A DNA stretch of 18,674 nt from DASRVA01 sp050732935 (lineage in GTDB: Bacteria; Gemmatimonadota; Gemmatimonadetes; JACCXV01; JAHWKZ01): contig JBOHRW010000135.1 of assembly GCA_050732935.1 (NCBI GenBank), positions 1 to 18,674 on the forward strand. Reading direction: 5' to 3'. The number at the start of each line of letters is the position of its first letter. Position 1 is the first letter of the stretch. Under the pieces are notes generated by a model. It was not told the origin of the DNA. It did not search any database and saw nothing but the letters and a program-made list of their open reading frames with translations. A program made the position numbers and the translations under genes. Shown here piece by piece: positions 6,886 to 13,054 of this stretch.

Positions 6886-8537
6886 TACGGTTCGGCCTCG
6901 AGGGGGACCCGGCCGGGCGGGCCTTCGCCGCCCGGCTCCGTCGCCGAGCCCGGACGACCGGGCTCGCGCTCCGAGGGCGGGCGCAGCTGGCCGCCCTCGC
7001 GATCGCGCCCGGCCGCCGAGCGGAGGTCCTCCCGCTCCCGCTCTTCGCGGGCGGCGGCGTAACGGTCGAGCTGATCCGTGATCCGGACCATGGGATCCTC
7101 GGCCTCCGGCAGGGCGGCCGCCAGCGATACCAGGACCGGCGACGGCGTGTAGAAGTCGGCCGGCCGCGTGGGGAGGGAGTCGCCCAGGAGCCGCCGCGCG
7201 GAATCCGACTCCGGCGTGTCGGGATAGAGCTCGATCACCGACCGCAGCGCCGTCTCCCCCTCGCCCACGTTCCCGGTCGCACGCTCCAGCATCCCCACCG
7301 CCAGGAGCGCCCGCGGTCGCCAGGGCGACTCGGGATAGCGCTCGACCAGGCGGCGGAAGAGGTCCGCCGCGGTGGCGGGATCCGACTCGGAGTCCAGCAC
7401 CTCCTCAGCCAGGCGATAGAGCGCCGTCGAGCGGGCCAGGTCGGGGTCGTCGATCTCCGCTACGACGTGATCGCCGGCGGCGAGCTGCTCGAAGTGAATC
7501 ACCTGCGCCAGTTCACGCGCTTCGGCCCGGGCGGAATCGGCGAAGGCGGTGGTGGGAGCATGCAGGAACGCGTCCAGCAGGATCTCCAGGGCCTCCTCCC
7601 GCCGTCCACCCTCCCGCCACACGATGCGTCCAAGCTTCAGGGTAGCCATCGCGGCCAGCGGCGTCCCGGGCGCCAGCTCGGCCACGCGGCGGTAGGCTTC
7701 CTCGGCCTCGGCCGTCCGGCCCTCGGCGGCCAGGATCTCGGCCCGCTCCTCGTGCACCCGGGCGGCGAGCGTGTCGGCCAGCCGGTCGGAGAGGATCGCG
7801 TCGTAGGTCGTCAGGGCCTCCGTCGGCCGCTCGGCGAGAACCAGGGCCCGCGCCACCCTCAACGCCACCTCCTGCCGCGCGCCCGCGTCCGGGGAGCTCT
7901 CCCTGTAGGCGGCGTAGGCGTCGAGCGCCGCGGCGTAATCCTCGGCCGCCAGCTCCGCTTCGGCGAACTCGAGCGCCACGCGGTGCTCCCCCGCGAATTC
8001 GGGGTGACGCTCGAGGATCTCCCGGAACCCCTCGACCGCCGGCGCGTGCTGGCCGGTGGCCAGGTCCAGCATCGCCCGCTCGTAGAGAACCTCCGCCGCG
8101 AGCCCGCCACCCCCCTCTTCGGACTGGAGGAGGGGCGTCAGGGCCAGGCGGGCGGCCTGACGATCGCCACGAAGGCGCTCGCTTCGCGCCAGTTCGAGCC
8201 GCGCTTCGGCCACGCCGTCGGCCTCGGGAAAGCGGTCGAGAAAGCGGCGGAACGCCGCTGCGGCGTCGTCGTGCCGACCGAGTCGGGCGAGCGACTTTCC
8301 GAGCAGCAGCAGGGCGTCGTCGGCGTAGCGGGAGCCGGCGTAGCGCGCGAGTACGATCCCGCTCTTCTCGGCGGCGCGCTCGAAGGACCCCCGGGCGGCG
8401 GCGGGCAGCGAGTCACGCGAGGCGGCGCTCAGCCGCACGCCCTCTTCGAAGGCCCGCTCGGCGTTGTAGAACGTGTTGACGTATCCGCAGCCGCCGCCCC
8501 AGACGATCGCCGCCGCCAGCGGAAGGGCCGCCAGCAC
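6885..8537 (-). CDS. TPR-repeat outer-membrane lipoprotein (BamD/YbgF-like)
   Basis: About 550 residues dominated by tetratricopeptide repeats. The proposed N-terminus MLAALPLAAAIVWGGGC is a short lipoprotein-type signal with lipidated Cys17, then GYVNTFYNAERAFEEG, which opens the first helix pair. Repeats such as YADDALLLLGKSLARLGRHD and RFPEADGVAEARLELARSE recur to about residue 480, with the pattern of periplasmic tol-pal/BamD-type TPR proteins. The C-terminal 60 residues are charged and Pro/Gly-rich, probably disordered. The GTG start at 8537-8535 is 16 bases after the amiC stop with AGAAGG upstream; the signal lacks a basic n-region, and the only alternative in-frame start (8648) would overlap amiC by 95 bases. 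Role is probably scaffolding of envelope complexes; the exact partner cannot be told. Confidence 0.85.
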   Translation of the reverse strand: MLAALPLAAAIVWGGGCGYVNTFYNAERAFEEGVRLSAASRDSLPAAARGSFERAAEKSGIVLARYAGSRYADDALLLLGKSLARLGRHDDAAAAFRRFLDRFPEADGVAEARLELARSERLRGDRQAARLALTPLLQSEEGGGGLAAEVLYERAMLDLATGQHAPAVEGFREILERHPEFAGEHRVALEFAEAELAAEDYAAALDAYAAYRESSPDAGARQEVALRVARALVLAERPTEALTTYDAILSDRLADTLAARVHEERAEILAAEGRTAEAEEAYRRVAELAPGTPLAAMATLKLGRIVWREGGRREEALEILLDAFLHAPTTAFADSARAEARELAQVIHFEQLAAGDHVVAEIDDPDLARSTALYRLAEEVLDSESDPATAADLFRRLVERYPESPWRPRALLAVGMLERATGNVGEGETALRSVIELYPDTPESDSARRLLGDSLPTRPADFYTPSPVLVSLAAALPEAEDPMVRITDQLDRYAAAREEREREDLRSAAGRDREGGQLRPPSEREPGRPGSATEPGGEGPPGRVPLEAEP

Positions 8538-8553
8538 CCGGCTGAGGGGCCTT

Positions 8554-10293
8554 CTAGCGCGCCACGAGCCGGCGTCCGTAGCCGTCGAGGTAGCCGAGCA
8601 GGCTCTCGGCCAGTCCGTCGACCATTCGGCTGCGGAACGCGGGGTCATTGAGCAGGTTCTCCTCCCGGGGATTGCTGATGAAGGCCATTTCGAATAAAAC
8701 GGCCGGCATGTACGCGCCGTTGAGGACGAAGAACCCGGCCTGCTTCACCCCCCGGCTCTCGAGGGACAGCCGGTCCTCGAGCTCCTCCTGGATCGTCTCG
8801 GCCAGCGCGCTGGACTCGCGCAGATACTCGTTCTGCGCCAGGTCCCACAGGATGAAGTTTAACTCGTCCAGCGACGCCGGGTCGATCTCGGGACTCTCGT
8901 AGAGGATCGCCGAGTTCTCCATCTTCGCCACCCGGCGGGCATCCTCGCTCTTGGCGGCCGACAGGAAGTACGTCTCGAACCCCTCCGCCGAGCGGTTTTC
9001 CGAGGAGTTGGCGTGGATCGAGACAAAGAGATCCGCCTCCTCGCGGTTCGCGATCCGGGTTCGCTCGCCCAAGGCGATGAACTCATCGCCGCCGCGCGTC
9101 AGGACCACCTCGACGTCATCCTCCTCGAGACGCTCGGCCAGCGCCCGGGCGACCCTCAGCGTGACCTCCTTCTCGCGCGTGCCGCCCTTGCCGATGGAGC
9201 CCGGGTCGCGGCCGCCGTGCCCGGCGTCCACCACGATCCTCCAGGCATCGCGTGCGCGCGGGCCCGGGGGTGCGGCCGCGGGCGTGCTGACCGGCTCTCC
9301 GGTGGCGGCGGTTCGGACGACCGGGTCGGTGACGCGATCCGGGACCTCCGACGGGATCGGCTCCGGCCGGTCGGTCTGGGCGACCATCTCGCCGTGCGCC
9401 GCGATCGGCGGCACGGGCTCGTTGTCGGGTGGTGTCACCCGGACGTCCGAGGCCAACCGGAAGGCCGCCTCCTCCTGGCCGCCGGCGCGAAGGACGACCT
9501 CGAACCCGGTCGGCTTGCGGAGCGGCGCCACGGCGTACACCGAAGCCCGCGGGTCGAGCCACAGGGTGACCGCCGAGCCTCCTACCTCGGAGACGACGGC
9601 GACGCTGTCCACCAGCCCGACGCCGCGGAGCCCCCGCGCCACCGCCGGCGGAATCTCGGTCGAGGCGACATGGATCAAGAGCGCCCCCGGCAGCCCGTCG
9701 TCGACGGTCAGATCGGGAGCCGCGGCGAGGCGGAAGCCGAGACGGGTCCGCTCGGGATCGACGCGCACGTCGACCCGCTCGAGATCACCGGATCGTTCGG
9801 GCGCGGCCTCCACTACCGGCTCGTATGCGGGGTCGCCGCCCACCGGCAGCGGCCGGGCCGAGGTCGAGACCGGGGGCGGGAACCGCCCGGGCCAGAGAAG
9901 CGGCAGCAGGTTGTCCAGCGTCGTGACCGGCAGATAGAAGCCGGATTCATCCTTCTGGGCCGGGTGGACGAGCTGGTACCAGCGGTCGTCCACCTGGACG
10001 TACGGGACGCGGCGCTGGACGACGAGCCGACGGTCGTCTACGACCAGCGCCACGCGCTCGGAATCCACGGTCTCGACTTGCCCGCCCAGGAGCCGGGCGA
10101 TGGTGGCGAGCGCCACGAAGCGCTCCCCCTGCCGCTCGATGACCGGCACCTCCCGGACGATGCCGTCGACGGCGAACTCGACCGTCTGAGCGGCGGCGGG
10201 CCCGGCGCCGAGGAGCAGGATGGCGGCGGTGGCCAGGAGCCCGGCCGCGACCGCCCCCGGTCGCGCCGCGGGCACGCGTCCATGCCACCTCAT
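8554..10293 (-). CDS. N-acetylmuramoyl-L-alanine amidase (AmiC-type, Amidase_3)
   Basis: Periplasmic zinc hydrolase that cleaves the amide bond between MurNAc and the peptide stem, needed for cell separation. 579 residues. An N-terminal signal (ATAAILLLGAGPAAAQ, to about residue 36) is followed by a copper-amine-oxidase-N-like segment (37-130), an AMIN-like beta domain (about 170-270), a Pro-rich linker (285-348) and the catalytic domain from 351. Zinc ligands are His359 (VVDAGHGGRDPG), Glu374 (GTREKEVTL) and His427 (SIHANS); the catalytic Glu535 is in LFEMAFISN. The insertion between His427 and Glu535 includes a helix that in family members occludes the active site until activation by an EnvC/NlpD-type partner; none is seen nearby. 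Its ATG overlaps the smpB stop (ATGA). Confidence 0.95.
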   Translation of the reverse strand: MRWHGRVPAARPGAVAAGLLATAAILLLGAGPAAAQTVEFAVDGIVREVPVIERQGERFVALATIARLLGGQVETVDSERVALVVDDRRLVVQRRVPYVQVDDRWYQLVHPAQKDESGFYLPVTTLDNLLPLLWPGRFPPPVSTSARPLPVGGDPAYEPVVEAAPERSGDLERVDVRVDPERTRLGFRLAAAPDLTVDDGLPGALLIHVASTEIPPAVARGLRGVGLVDSVAVVSEVGGSAVTLWLDPRASVYAVAPLRKPTGFEVVLRAGGQEEAAFRLASDVRVTPPDNEPVPPIAAHGEMVAQTDRPEPIPSEVPDRVTDPVVRTAATGEPVSTPAAAPPGPRARDAWRIVVDAGHGGRDPGSIGKGGTREKEVTLRVARALAERLEEDDVEVVLTRGGDEFIALGERTRIANREEADLFVSIHANSSENRSAEGFETYFLSAAKSEDARRVAKMENSAILYESPEIDPASLDELNFILWDLAQNEYLRESSALAETIQEELEDRLSLESRGVKQAGFFVLNGAYMPAVLFEMAFISNPREENLLNDPAFRSRMVDGLAESLLGYLDGYGRRLVAR

Positions 10294-10748
10294 CGGCGGC
10301 GCCCCAGCTCGCGTTCCGCCTCGCGGTCGAGCTCCCTGCGGCGGATCGCCTCGCGCTTGTCGTATTGTCTCTTTCCGCGCGCCAGGCCGAGCGTGACCTT
10401 GGCCCAGCCGCCGCGGAAGTGGACGTCAAGCGGCACGATGGTGAGCCCTTTCTGTTCCGTTCGTCCGGCCAAGGCGTGGAGCTCGCTCCGGTTCAGGAGC
10501 AGCTTCCGCCGGCGTCGGGGATCGGCGTTCCAGCGGTCGGCGGGGTCGTACGGGCTGATGTGGACGCCGTTCAGCCAGGCCTCGCCCCCCTCGATCGTCG
10601 CGTACCCGTCCTGCAGATTCACGTTCCCCTCGCGCACGGACTTCACCTCCGGCCCCTCGAGCACGAGACCGGCCTCGAACGTCTCGAGGATCTCGTAGTC
10701 GTGGCGGGCCTTGCGGTTCTGGGCGACAAGGGCGGTCTTCTCGGCCAT
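10290..10748 (-). CDS. smpB: SsrA-binding protein SmpB
   Basis: Binds tmRNA and places it in stalled ribosomes (trans-translation). 152 residues from ATG at 10748, the usual length. Conserved blocks include ARHDYEILETFEAGLVL (14-30), GPEVKSVREG (32-41), ISPYDPADRWN (64-74), RRRRKLLLNRSEL (78-90), GRTEQKGLTIVPL (95-107) and GLARGKRQYDKR (121-132). The basic C-terminal tail, rich in Arg, is the part that enters the mRNA channel. An in-frame extension of 25 codons upstream exists but is not conserved and would cross the promoter at 10795-10823. First gene of the long operon; its TGA overlaps the amiC ATG. I did not see an ssrA gene in the window. Confidence 0.96.
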   Translation of the reverse strand: MAEKTALVAQNRKARHDYEILETFEAGLVLEGPEVKSVREGNVNLQDGYATIEGGEAWLNGVHISPYDPADRWNADPRRRRKLLLNRSELHALAGRTEQKGLTIVPLDVHFRGGWAKVTLGLARGKRQYDKREAIRRRELDREAERELGRRR

Positions 10749-10794
10749 GGCGAACGGGTTTGCGACGGGCGATGGTGAACGGATGGGTGAAAGA

Positions 10795-10823
10795 AGCATA
10801 GGGGAGGACGGGCCGGCGGGCAA
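10795..10823 (-). promoter_or_regulatory. Probable promoter of the smpB operon
   Basis: On the minus strand TTGCCC (10823-10818) and TATGCT (10800-10795) are 17 bases apart; each matches four of six sigma70 consensus positions. The start would fall near 10788, giving a leader of about 40 nt before the smpB ATG. No strong ribosome-binding site is visible there. Confidence 0.5.
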
Positions 10824-10870
10824 GCGGTGTGGGTTGTGTCCGGCTGATCAGTTCAGGCCGGAAGAACCGG

Positions 10871-10951
10871 TCAGGCAGTAGGAGCGCTCGCCAGCCGGCG
10901 TTCTCGCTCCGCAGCGAGCGCGAGACAGGCGCGGATGTCCTCGGACTTGAG
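10871..10951 (-). pseudogene. 3' remnant of a DUF433-type (antitoxin-like) gene
   Basis: In the frame one base shifted from the pseudopilin fragment, the minus strand reads LKSEDIRACLALAAERERRL, then ASAPTA and TGA (26 codons). This matches the ending I know from DUF433 proteins (a P-E-L-T-x-E-D-I-R-A-C-L-A-x-A-A-D/E-R-E type tail), a family often seen as the antitoxin half of toxin-antitoxin pairs. The first 50 or so codons, including the DUF433 helix-turn-helix-like core, are missing. The GC content is host-like, in contrast to the adjoining GspG piece, so the join at about 10950 is a breakpoint. No partner toxin gene is present. The identification rests on a short match. Confidence 0.55.
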
Positions 10952-11090
10952 CTGTTGCTTCCTTGGCTGTCCCCACGTGGCGGAAAACGTTCGGAGCCAC
11001 CAGTGTCGCTAAGACTCCGATCACCACCAGAACAACTAGGATCTCCAATAGAGTAAAACCGGAACCTCCTTGTGGAACTCGGATCCTCAT
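10950..11090 (-). pseudogene. Truncated GspG-like type II secretion pseudopilin
   Basis: From ATG at 11090 the frame reads MRIRVPQGGSGFTLLEILVV and continues LVVIGVLATLVAPNVF. This is a type IV pilin-like N-terminus: a basic leader, the prepilin peptidase site G|FTLLE with the conserved Glu at +5, and the hydrophobic assembly helix; APNVF with RHVGTAKEATAQVR after it is typical of the major pseudopilin GspG. Similarity stops abruptly about 45 codons in, where the sequence passes into the DUF433-type remnant in another frame; the open frame then runs on as nonsense to 10848. The globular domain is absent, so it cannot be a working pseudopilin. No other gsp genes are nearby. Its base composition is lower in GC than the flanks. 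Confidence 0.75.
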
Positions 11091-11225
11091 CGTCACACCG
11101 TCCGGACCCTGCGTGCTTGGTCTGATTCAGCACAATAAGCATCCCAAGCAACGTCCCTTGCCCGGTCCCGTGGGACACGTATACATACCCCTCTTTCAGT
11201 CCCGCTCCGCGACTCTCGTAAATCT

Positions 11226-11813
11226 CTAGTACATGATATCATCAATGCCGCCGCGCCCTTCCTCCTTTTCTGTCCACTCGAGCCATTCCTGGGGGTGTGG
11301 TGTAGCCCGAATAAAGGCCTTCTGTCTTGCGAATGCCACTGCTCTTGCCCTATCCTCCTGAAAAGGAATCCCTTTCTCCTTCGCTTGACGAAATGATTCC
11401 AGAAAGGATGCCACCCATATAAGTTTCGTGGCAAGATAAAAAGAATTATCAAGTTCATTCTTCTTAAAAGATGTAAAGTAACCCTTTACAACTGTTGAAA
11501 TAGCCTCTCTCGGACTTAATGTTGCAGCAACGAATCTCAGCTCTTGTCGGACACGTGAGGCAAAATCCAATCCCACCTTCTCTACATAGCCCATCGCCTC
11601 GTCTAGAGCCGTGACATAAGCATCCGGATCCTTTTCCACTGATCGACGATACATAAAGAACGGTACACCTCGAATGTCATATGAGTCTCCATACCGCGTA
11701 AGCCCCCACCATAGTGGCCGATGCACCAGTCGCTGAAGGACCCTGCCTACAGCGAGTCCTTCGACCATCTTCAGTATTCTTGCAATCTTCGCCTCAAGCT
11801 TGGCGTCAGGCAT
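11226..11813 (-). CDS. Unrecognised AT-richer gene in accessory pocket
   Basis: 195 residues from ATG at 11813. I do not recognise the family. The protein looks mostly helical and soluble: a basic N-terminal helix (MPDAKLEAKIARILKMVEGL), an aromatic stretch with HRPLWWGLTRYGDSYDIRG near residues 31-49, then amphipathic helices to an acidic end (WTEKEEGRGGIDDIMY). No signal peptide or clear membrane span is seen, although FYLATKLIWVASFLESF is fairly hydrophobic. Base composition is unlike its neighbours: positions 11461-11520 hold only 20 G/C in 60, and AGA, ATA, AAA and TTA-type codons are common, which suggests recent transfer. The frame stays open upstream, but that part is rich in Arg/Pro/Ser and contains the Ig-like remnant in another frame, so the ATG at 11813 is preferred. 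It may be transcribed from the promoter at 11984-12013. Confidence 0.7.
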   Translation of the reverse strand: MPDAKLEAKIARILKMVEGLAVGRVLQRLVHRPLWWGLTRYGDSYDIRGVPFFMYRRSVEKDPDAYVTALDEAMGYVEKVGLDFASRVRQELRFVAATLSPREAISTVVKGYFTSFKKNELDNSFYLATKLIWVASFLESFRQAKEKGIPFQEDRARAVAFARQKAFIRATPHPQEWLEWTEKEEGRGGIDDIMY

Positions 11814-11824
11814 ATGATTCTTTC

Positions 11825-11980
11825 GGCCTGGTCGGTCGCCACGACCTCGAGCGCGTTGGGACCTTCTCGTGGAAGCGGCACCATCAGCGCGAACTCGGGT
11901 CTGGAGGGGAGGGAGGACGCAGTTCTCCCGAGCTCCATAGGGGCCTGATCGTTCAGAGCAACGGGGGAAACGCGTCGAAC
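11825..11980 (-). pseudogene. Remnant of a secreted Ig-like-domain protein
   Basis: The minus strand, in a frame different from the 195-codon gene, reads VRRVSPVALNDQAPMELG and, further on, FALMVPLPREGPNALEVVA followed by TDQA. The pattern V-x-L-N-D-Q-x-P, then a strand ending in VPL-x-EGPN-x-LEVVATDQA, is that of bacterial Ig-like/fibronectin-type beta repeats in secreted proteins, where G-N normally follows; here it turns into ERI and unrelated sequence. Both ends are missing: the left end runs into the AT-richer gene, the right end into a promoter-like sequence. It is a single degraded domain of about 50 codons. Confidence 0.45.
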
Positions 11981-11983
11981 GGC

Positions 11984-12013
11984 TATCTACAAACCGAATC
12001 GTGGTCTTGTCAA
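11984..12013 (-). promoter_or_regulatory. Candidate promoter towards the unrecognised gene
   Basis: On the minus strand a perfect TTGACA (12013-12008) is followed after 18 bases by TAGATA (11989-11984). Transcription would start near 11977 and run through the Ig-like remnant into the gene starting at 11813. It is oriented opposite to the tRNA-Leu promoter about 60 bases away. Confidence 0.5.
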
Positions 12014-12071
12014 GGCTTCCGCCGTTGACGGAATGGATCAGGTGGGTTCGCCCCGCGACAGGCCCCTCGAA

Positions 12072-12099
12072 TTGACAACTCCATCCCCGCGGCGATATT
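12072..12099 (+). promoter_or_regulatory. Promoter of tRNA-Leu(CAG)
   Basis: TTGACA (12072-12077), a 16-base spacer and GATATT (12094-12099). The same 16-base spacing is seen in the tRNA-tuf promoter at the other end of the window. The start would fall near 12106, about 18 bases before the mature tRNA. Confidence 0.7.
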
Positions 12100-12123
12100 T
12101 CCAGCTGCCGATCCCGGCATGCT

Positions 12124-12210
12124 GCCCAAGTGGCGGAACTGGTAGACGCGCACGATTCAGGGTCGTGTGGGCTCACGCCCGTGGGGGTTCGACTCCCTCC
12201 TTGGGCACCA
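12124..12210 (+). tRNA. tRNA-Leu(CAG)
   Basis: An 87-nt class II tRNA: acceptor GCCCAAG pairs with CTTGGGC, followed by A and encoded CCA (12208-12210). The anticodon stem CACGA/TCGTG holds loop TTCAGGG, anticodon CAG, leucine. A long variable arm (TGGGCTCACGCCCGT) is present. It borders the accessory pocket on its upstream side; I saw no second copy of its 3' end that would mark an integrated element. Confidence 0.96.
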
Positions 12211-12242
12211 TGCCGAACGGCGAAACGCTCCTCCCGGTCGCG

Positions 12243-12271
12243 TTGTCATTTGCCACCCCGGGGCGTACTAT
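12243..12271 (+). promoter_or_regulatory. Promoter placed for a leaderless transcript
   Basis: TTGTCA (12243-12248), a 17-base spacer and TACTAT (12266-12271). The -10 box ends only 7 bases before the ATG at 12279, so the first transcribed base would be at or next to the start codon. No ribosome-binding site precedes this ATG, as expected for a leaderless mRNA. Confidence 0.6.
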
Positions 12272-12278
12272 TCCTTCG

Positions 12279-12533
12279 ATGTTCGAGCTGATCGTTCTCG
12301 TCGTGCTCTTCTTCTGGCTGGCACGTCAGGTCGCCCGTCTGATCCCCAAGATCGAGATCACGATCGACCACGGTGGACGCGACGACATCCGCGTCTTCGC
12401 GGTCATGCGAGAGCATTTTCCGGACCAGTACGATCGCTACAAGCACGGGCTCCTTTCCGAGACCGAGGAGCGCCGGCTCTACCTCGACTGCGTCGAGATC
12501 CTGGGCGCCCGACAGGAGATCGAGCGCCTCTGA
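12279..12533 (+). CDS. Small membrane-anchored protein of unknown function
   Basis: 84 residues. MFELIVLVVLFFWLARQVAR forms one N-terminal membrane span followed by a basic edge, so the rest (IPKIEITIDHGGRDDIRVFA onward, with a helical acidic C-terminus) is probably cytoplasmic. I do not recognise the family. Third-position GC bias fits the host. ATG at 12279 has no Shine-Dalgarno sequence, but a sigma70-like -10 box sits 7 bases upstream, pointing to leaderless translation; read-through from tRNA-Leu, 68 bases upstream, is also possible because no terminator is visible. The next gene starts 54 bases downstream on the same strand. Confidence 0.65.
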   Translation: MFELIVLVVLFFWLARQVARLIPKIEITIDHGGRDDIRVFAVMREHFPDQYDRYKHGLLSETEERRLYLDCVEILGARQEIERL

Positions 12534-12587
12534 TCGGCGGGCTGACGAGCCCTTTCTTCGACCCCTTCGCGCCGTCCCGGAGTCCGC

Positions 12588-12992
12588 ATGCCGCACATCC
12601 TTGAACAGGACATTCGCCTGTTCTCGCGCGAGGAGGCCGAGCAGATGCTGCCGCTGGTCAGGTCCATCGTGCGCGGCATGATGGAGGATCACGCCGAGCG
12701 CCAGTCGCTGCTCGAGCGGATCGCTCCCGGCAAAGACGCCCCCGGGCCCGACGAGACCGCCGGGATCCGCCGGGAGATCGACGCGCTGACGGACCGGCTC
12801 GTCGAAGGGGCCCGCGAGCTGGAGCGCCTGGGCGTGGAGTTCAAGGGGATCGAGCTCGGCCTCGTAGATTTCCCGACGCTGCACGCCGGACAGCTCGCGT
12901 ATCTGTGCTGGCAATACGGTGAGGAAGGGGTCCGCTTCTGGCACCCCGTCGAGACCGGCTACGCCGGACGCCAGCGGCTGGACGACGACTGA
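12588..12992 (+). CDS. DUF2203 family protein
   Basis: 134 residues, the usual size of this uncharacterised family. It begins IRLFSREEAEQMLPLVRSIV, matching the family's R-L-F-T-x-x-E-A-N-x-x-L-P opening, and has the characteristic C-terminal half: KGIELGLVDFPTLHAGQLAY followed by LCWQYGEEGVRFWHPVETGYAGRQ (about residues 86-130). The first half is helical, probably a coiled coil, and the second a compact domain with invariant Cys, Trp and His. The molecular function is unknown. Its TGA stop is part of a CTGA tetranucleotide in the frame of the following transporter gene. Confidence 0.9.
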   Translation: MPHILEQDIRLFSREEAEQMLPLVRSIVRGMMEDHAERQSLLERIAPGKDAPGPDETAGIRREIDALTDRLVEGARELERLGVEFKGIELGLVDFPTLHAGQLAYLCWQYGEEGVRFWHPVETGYAGRQRLDDD

Positions 12993-13054
12993 CAGCGTCC
13001 CCCCGACGCTCGGGTAACGGGGGCCGACCGGCCGGTGCTCGGCCGAGGCGGAGC

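Noticed and set aside
8538..8648. Upstream start for the TPR lipoprotein at 8648
   Set aside because: It would overlap amiC by 95 bases and place a long Arg/Ser/Thr-rich segment before the signal sequence; GTG 8537 gives a direct lipoprotein signal.
9013..10698. A 561-codon plus-strand open frame opposite amiC and smpB
   Set aside because: Fully antisense to two strongly recognised genes, with Arg/Gly-rich composition typical of shadow frames.
11165..11176. Short palindrome GTCCCGTGGGAC downstream of the unrecognised gene, considered as a terminator
   Set aside because: The loop would be two bases and no T-run follows on either strand.
10426..11178. A 250-codon minus-strand frame spanning the pocket and smpB
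   Set aside because: Its translation is incoherent and it runs through smpB out of frame; only chance openness in GC-rich DNA.
11093..11458. A 121-codon minus-strand frame overlapping the 3' half of the unrecognised gene
   Set aside because: It overlaps the better-coding frame and has no recognisable sequence or ribosome-binding site.
12187..12210. tRNA-Leu 3' end as an attachment site for an integrated element
   Set aside because: I saw no second copy of the tRNA 3' end in the window and no integrase; the pocket also lies on the 5' side of the tRNA.
12246..12944. A 232-codon minus-strand frame opposite the small membrane protein and DUF2203
   Set aside because: DUF2203 is recognised on the plus strand, and the plus-strand small gene has a well-placed promoter.
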